A stretch of DNA of 15,915 nt. Source: Candidatus Sulfotelmatobacter sp. (GTDB lineage: Bacteria; Acidobacteriota; Terriglobia; Terriglobales; Acidobacteriaceae). The stretch covers positions 1-15,915 of the forward strand of contig JASHRE010000797.1 in NCBI GenBank assembly GCA_030037515.1, in the 5' to 3' direction. The position numbers and the translations under genes are program-made. The notes under the pieces were generated by a model. The model ran no database searches. It saw nothing but the letters and a program-made list of their open reading frames with translations, and had not been told where the DNA came from. Positions 14,017-15,915 of this stretch are shown piece by piece. The stretch's first letter is position 1; each line of letters begins with the position of its first letter.

Positions 14017-14385
14017 CTAAGGCTTCGACGTCGCCGCTGGAGCAGCGGTAGAAGGCGCGGCCGACTCCGACACAATCAGCATCTCGTATTCTTTCCCGTT
14101 CACTTTGAACTTCATTCTGTCTTTTTTCAGCGTGAGTTCCACGGCCGCGTTTACCGGCAGCAGAGCCTTGTGCGCCTCTTTTTCCTGCCGCACGTGATAA
14201 TCGGTTGACTCGGTGCGAATGATGTATTCCTGGCACATCAGCTCGGTCGTTTTCTTTTTCCCGTCGGCCTGTGATCCGCAGGAAACGGAGTTTTCCGAAA
14301 CGATCGTTCCCTGCATGGGAGTGTCTTTGGCCGCGGCCAGCGCGCCAAGCAGCAAGAATGCCAGAAGCAGACAATTGCTTTTCAT
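14017..14385 (-). CDS. Secreted hypothetical protein (122 aa)
   Basis: It begins MKSNCLLLAFLLLGALAAAKD, a Sec-type signal peptide with likely cleavage after the AAA at about residue 19, so the protein is probably periplasmic. The mature part is a small beta-rich domain with GTIVSENSVSCGS (Cys36), ELMCQEYIIRTESTDYHVRQEKE (Cys51), LLPVNAAVELTLKKDRMKFKVNGKEYEMLIVS, and a low-complexity Ala/Pro/Thr tail. Cys36 and Cys51 could form a disulfide. An AGGAG stands 6 bases before the ATG at 14385. Similar small secreted proteins are common in Acidobacteria as I recall, but no function is known. It converges with the aminotransferase gene. Confidence 0.82.
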   Translation of the reverse strand: MKSNCLLLAFLLLGALAAAKDTPMQGTIVSENSVSCGSQADGKKKTTELMCQEYIIRTESTDYHVRQEKEAHKALLPVNAAVELTLKKDRMKFKVNGKEYEMLIVSESAAPSTAAPAATSKP

Positions 14386-14428
14386 CGCGGTCTCCTGATG
14401 ATGAGCTCTCGAGGCAACCTATACACGT

Positions 14429-14453
14429 CAGCCCGGGGGTGTATCCCGGGCTG
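14429..14453. repeat. Perfect 9-bp hairpin between two minus-strand genes
   Basis: CAGCCCGGG (14429-14437) and CCCGGGCTG (14445-14453) pair perfectly around a 7-base loop. It lies 37 bases after the stop of the coiled-coil gene and 44 bases before the start of the secreted-protein gene. No T-run follows on the minus strand. It could be a Rho-type or mRNA-stabilising hairpin, or one copy of a dispersed repeat. Confidence 0.55.
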
Positions 14454-14489
14454 GCGGAGAGAAAATCGAATTCGGCAACAATTCAGCGG

Positions 14490-14747
14490 TTACGGCCAGC
14501 GCTTGCCGGTATCTTCCCATCCCGCAGCCCGGACGGGCTGCGGCGCGGGTATCGAGGGAGTTGGAACCGGAATCCGCGCGGTGGTGGAAGGCGCATTGAC
14601 GGCCGGTGCCAGCGCCGGCTTCATATCCGACATGATTTCCTTTTCGTCGGAAAGCAGCGGAGCAACCAGGCGCAGAGCTTCCACTTCCTTTTCCAAACGG
14701 GTCAACTCCATCTCTTTCTGCCGCAAAACTTCGTAGACATTCTTCAT
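14490..14747 (-). CDS. Short coiled-coil hypothetical protein
   Basis: 85 residues from the ATG at 14747. It begins MKNVYEVLRQKEMELTRLEK and continues EVEALRLVAPLL, a clear heptad-like coiled coil, then an Ala/Pro-rich low-complexity tail (ALAPAVNAPSTTARIPVPTPSIPAP) that ends in WEDTGKRWP. No signal peptide or membrane segment. AGGG stands 7 bases before this ATG. An ATG at 14771 would add eight residues (MSSPQGTP), but it would lie only about 12 bases from the predicted transcript start and has no Shine-Dalgarno. Small proteins with this opening seem characteristic of Acidobacteria; their role is unknown to me. Confidence 0.78.
   Translation of the reverse strand: MKNVYEVLRQKEMELTRLEKEVEALRLVAPLLSDEKEIMSDMKPALAPAVNAPSTTARIPVPTPSIPAPQPVRAAGWEDTGKRWP
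14522..14543. repeat. Perfect 9-bp inverted repeat inside the end of the coiled-coil gene
   Basis: CCGCAGCCC (14522-14530) and GGGCTGCGG (14535-14543) form a 9-bp stem around GGAC. It encodes the QPVRAAG region near the C-terminus of the short coiled-coil protein, so it is coding sequence that can also fold strongly. Confidence 0.5.
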
Positions 14748-14790
14748 TGGCGTACCCTGGGGACTCGACATATTGCGCAACTATGTTGGA

Positions 14791-14818
14791 ACTTTAGCAG
14801 AGTTGCCCGCCTTGTCAA
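14791..14818 (-). promoter_or_regulatory. Promoter of the coiled-coil gene (TTGACA - 16 bp - TAAAGT)
   Basis: On the minus strand a perfect -35 TTGACA (14818-14813) is followed 16 bp later by TAAAGT (14796-14791), a 4/6 match to the -10 consensus. Predicted transcription start is near 14784, 37 bases before the chosen ATG at 14747. This is the most standard sigma-70-type promoter in the window. Confidence 0.65.
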
Positions 14819-14849
14819 GTTCTTCGGGGATTCCGGGCCAGGCGCGCGT

Positions 14850-15915
14850 CTAGCGCAGCCAAAGCACGGCAGCTCCGGCGCCGATGCCGAGCAAGGTCAG
14901 CAGCACGAACTTATGGGCGGCAATCCAGGACTGCGAGGGTTCCATGGCAGCCGTCAGCACCAGTTCTGGCTGCGACTTGGGACTCTGCGCCTTTGCATGA
15001 TTTTCCGTTGGTGGTTTTGAAGTCGTTGCGCTCTCTGCCCCTCGCCCTTCCGGCGCTGGCTTGATCTGCCGCGCAGCTGCGGGAACTGGTTCGGAGCTTT
15101 TCGGAGCCGGAATCGCCGGACGTTCTGCGACCGAAGCCTGTGCGGCCGGGGCTGGTGCCGCCGCCGCCGCTGCTGCAGAAGGGGCTCGAGACCGACCAAC
15201 GGCGCTCGAGCCTTTCAGTTGCCCGTGCCATTTCTTTTCTTCGCACTCCACGCACAAGGTGCGTCCCGGTGAAATGGGAAACCCGCAGGCTTGGCACTTG
15301 CGCAAATTTCTGAGAGTTGCCGGCACCTGGCCCGGGTCGGGCTGGGATGCCGCGGAATTCGGAGAATCAAGCGCCATTGACCAAAGCAGCGGGCGATTCG
15401 CAGCGGGAGCTGACTCGGAGGGCTTTTCGGCGATTGCGGCCGCTTTTGGCGGATCGGGTGACTCCGCCGGTCGTTTTGCAATTGCGGGTACGGCTGACGG
15501 CTGAGTCCCGACGGGCTCTATGACCGGAGCCTGTAGTGGCCGCAAGGCATCGGCTGCCAATTCGGCTTCTACTTCGAGAATGTGATCGTCTATTTCGGGG
15601 TCTGTTGCCGGAGTTCCAGCGGCAATCCTGGCCGTTTCGGCCCCAGCTGAACCTTCCTTGAGCAATTGTTCGGGAAGCTGTTCAGCCACACGCGCGAGCT
15701 TCACCGCCGTTTCGACCAACTCGCTGAGCCGCTTCAGAGCCGTCAGGTCGCGCTCACCGAACGCGTTCACTTTGCCGGAAAACAATTCGAACACGCCCAG
15801 CACTTCATGGTCGTTGACGACCGGCATGACGGCGACCGAGGCAATCCCGAGCCGCCGGCAAGCTTCGCGGTTCACGCGCCCATCGCGTTCAATGTCGTCG
15901 CAGCGCAAAAGCTGG
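14850..15915 (-). CDS. GAF-domain protein with zinc ribbon and C-terminal membrane anchor (5' part cut by window edge)
   Basis: The visible 354 or so residues run in from the right edge. First comes the end of a GAF domain: LLRCDDIERDGRVNREACRRLG, then SVAVMPVVNDHEVLGVFELFSGKVNAFGERDLTALKRLSELVETAV. Next is a long Ala/Pro-rich linker, then a four-Cys zinc-ribbon-like motif CQACGFPISPGRTLCVEC (about 15296 down to 15243). A second low-complexity linker follows, and finally a hydrophobic helix KFVLLTLLGIGAGAAVLWLR ending at the stop, as in tail-anchored proteins. The N-terminal sensor part is likely anchored to the membrane from the cytoplasmic side. GAF domains bind small ligands, but the ligand and any output domain are unknown. 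A TTG at 15908 is an internal Leu, not the start. Confidence 0.87.
   Translation of the reverse strand, partial: QLLRCDDIERDGRVNREACRRLGIASVAVMPVVNDHEVLGVFELFSGKVNAFGERDLTALKRLSELVETAVKLARVAEQLPEQLLKEGSAGAETARIAAGTPATDPEIDDHILEVEAELAADALRPLQAPVIEPVGTQPSAVPAIAKRPAESPDPPKAAAIAEKPSESAPAANRPLLWSMALDSPNSAASQPDPGQVPATLRNLRKCQACGFPISPGRTLCVECEEKKWHGQLKGSSAVGRSRAPSAAAAAAAPAPAAQASVAERPAIPAPKSSEPVPAAARQIKPAPEGRGAESATTSKPPTENHAKAQSPKSQPELVLTAAMEPSQSWIAAHKFVLLTLLGIGAGAAVLWLR

Noticed and set aside
14429..14453. Intrinsic terminator at the CAGCCCGGG/CCCGGGCTG hairpin
   Set aside because: No T-run follows the stem on either strand, so only a hairpin is reported.

Overview
The window looks like a chromosomal segment of an acidobacterium. 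This is an inference from three things: moderately high G+C, a group 1h/5-type [NiFe]-hydrogenase operon, and several small proteins of a style I associate with Acidobacteriota (remains of a kinase with PD40-like repeats, a GAF/zinc-ribbon/tail-anchor protein, and a short coiled-coil protein starting MKNVYEVLRQKE). No rRNA, tRNA, CRISPR array, insertion sequence or phage gene was seen.

The left part (1-6549, minus strand) is one tightly packed operon for an actinobacterial-type (group 1h) high-affinity uptake hydrogenase. In transcription order it holds the small subunit, large subunit, a NifU-like protein without the CxxC pair, a 62-residue polar protein, a DUF5947-type Cys-rich protein, a DUF6084-type protein, a 345-residue conserved cluster protein, a 102-residue small-barrel-like protein, and a HupD/HycI-type maturation protease cut by the left edge. 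Most junctions overlap (ATGA, GTG...TGA) or are a few bases long, so the set should be co-expressed. The small subunit has no Tat signal and has CxxD in place of the usual proximal-cluster CxxC. The large subunit keeps the four nickel-binding cysteines and a 21-residue C-terminal tail for the protease to remove. No dedicated electron-transfer partner and no hyp genes are inside the window.

Upstream (about 6690-7440, minus) is a decayed serine/threonine protein kinase with an in-frame stop and a frameshift. The rest is ordinary mixed-strand gene content: nagA (+), a 129-residue protein of unknown function meeting nagA tail to tail, an APC-family permease (+), a PPOX/F420-type flavin-fold oxidoreductase (+), a short homoserine dehydrogenase (+) whose natural N-terminus seems to begin at an ATT codon, and a class V aminotransferase of the cysteine-desulfurase-like VC1184 type (+). 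These are followed by a secreted 122-residue protein (-), a short coiled-coil protein (-) and the C-terminal part of a GAF-domain protein (-) cut by the right edge.

The gaps contain several inverted repeats. The most notable are two crossed 7-bp repeats in the leader of the homoserine dehydrogenase gene and three consecutive perfect hairpins between it and the aminotransferase. The best candidate for undescribed biology is the set of accessory proteins in the hydrogenase operon, whose roles are unknown as far as I know.
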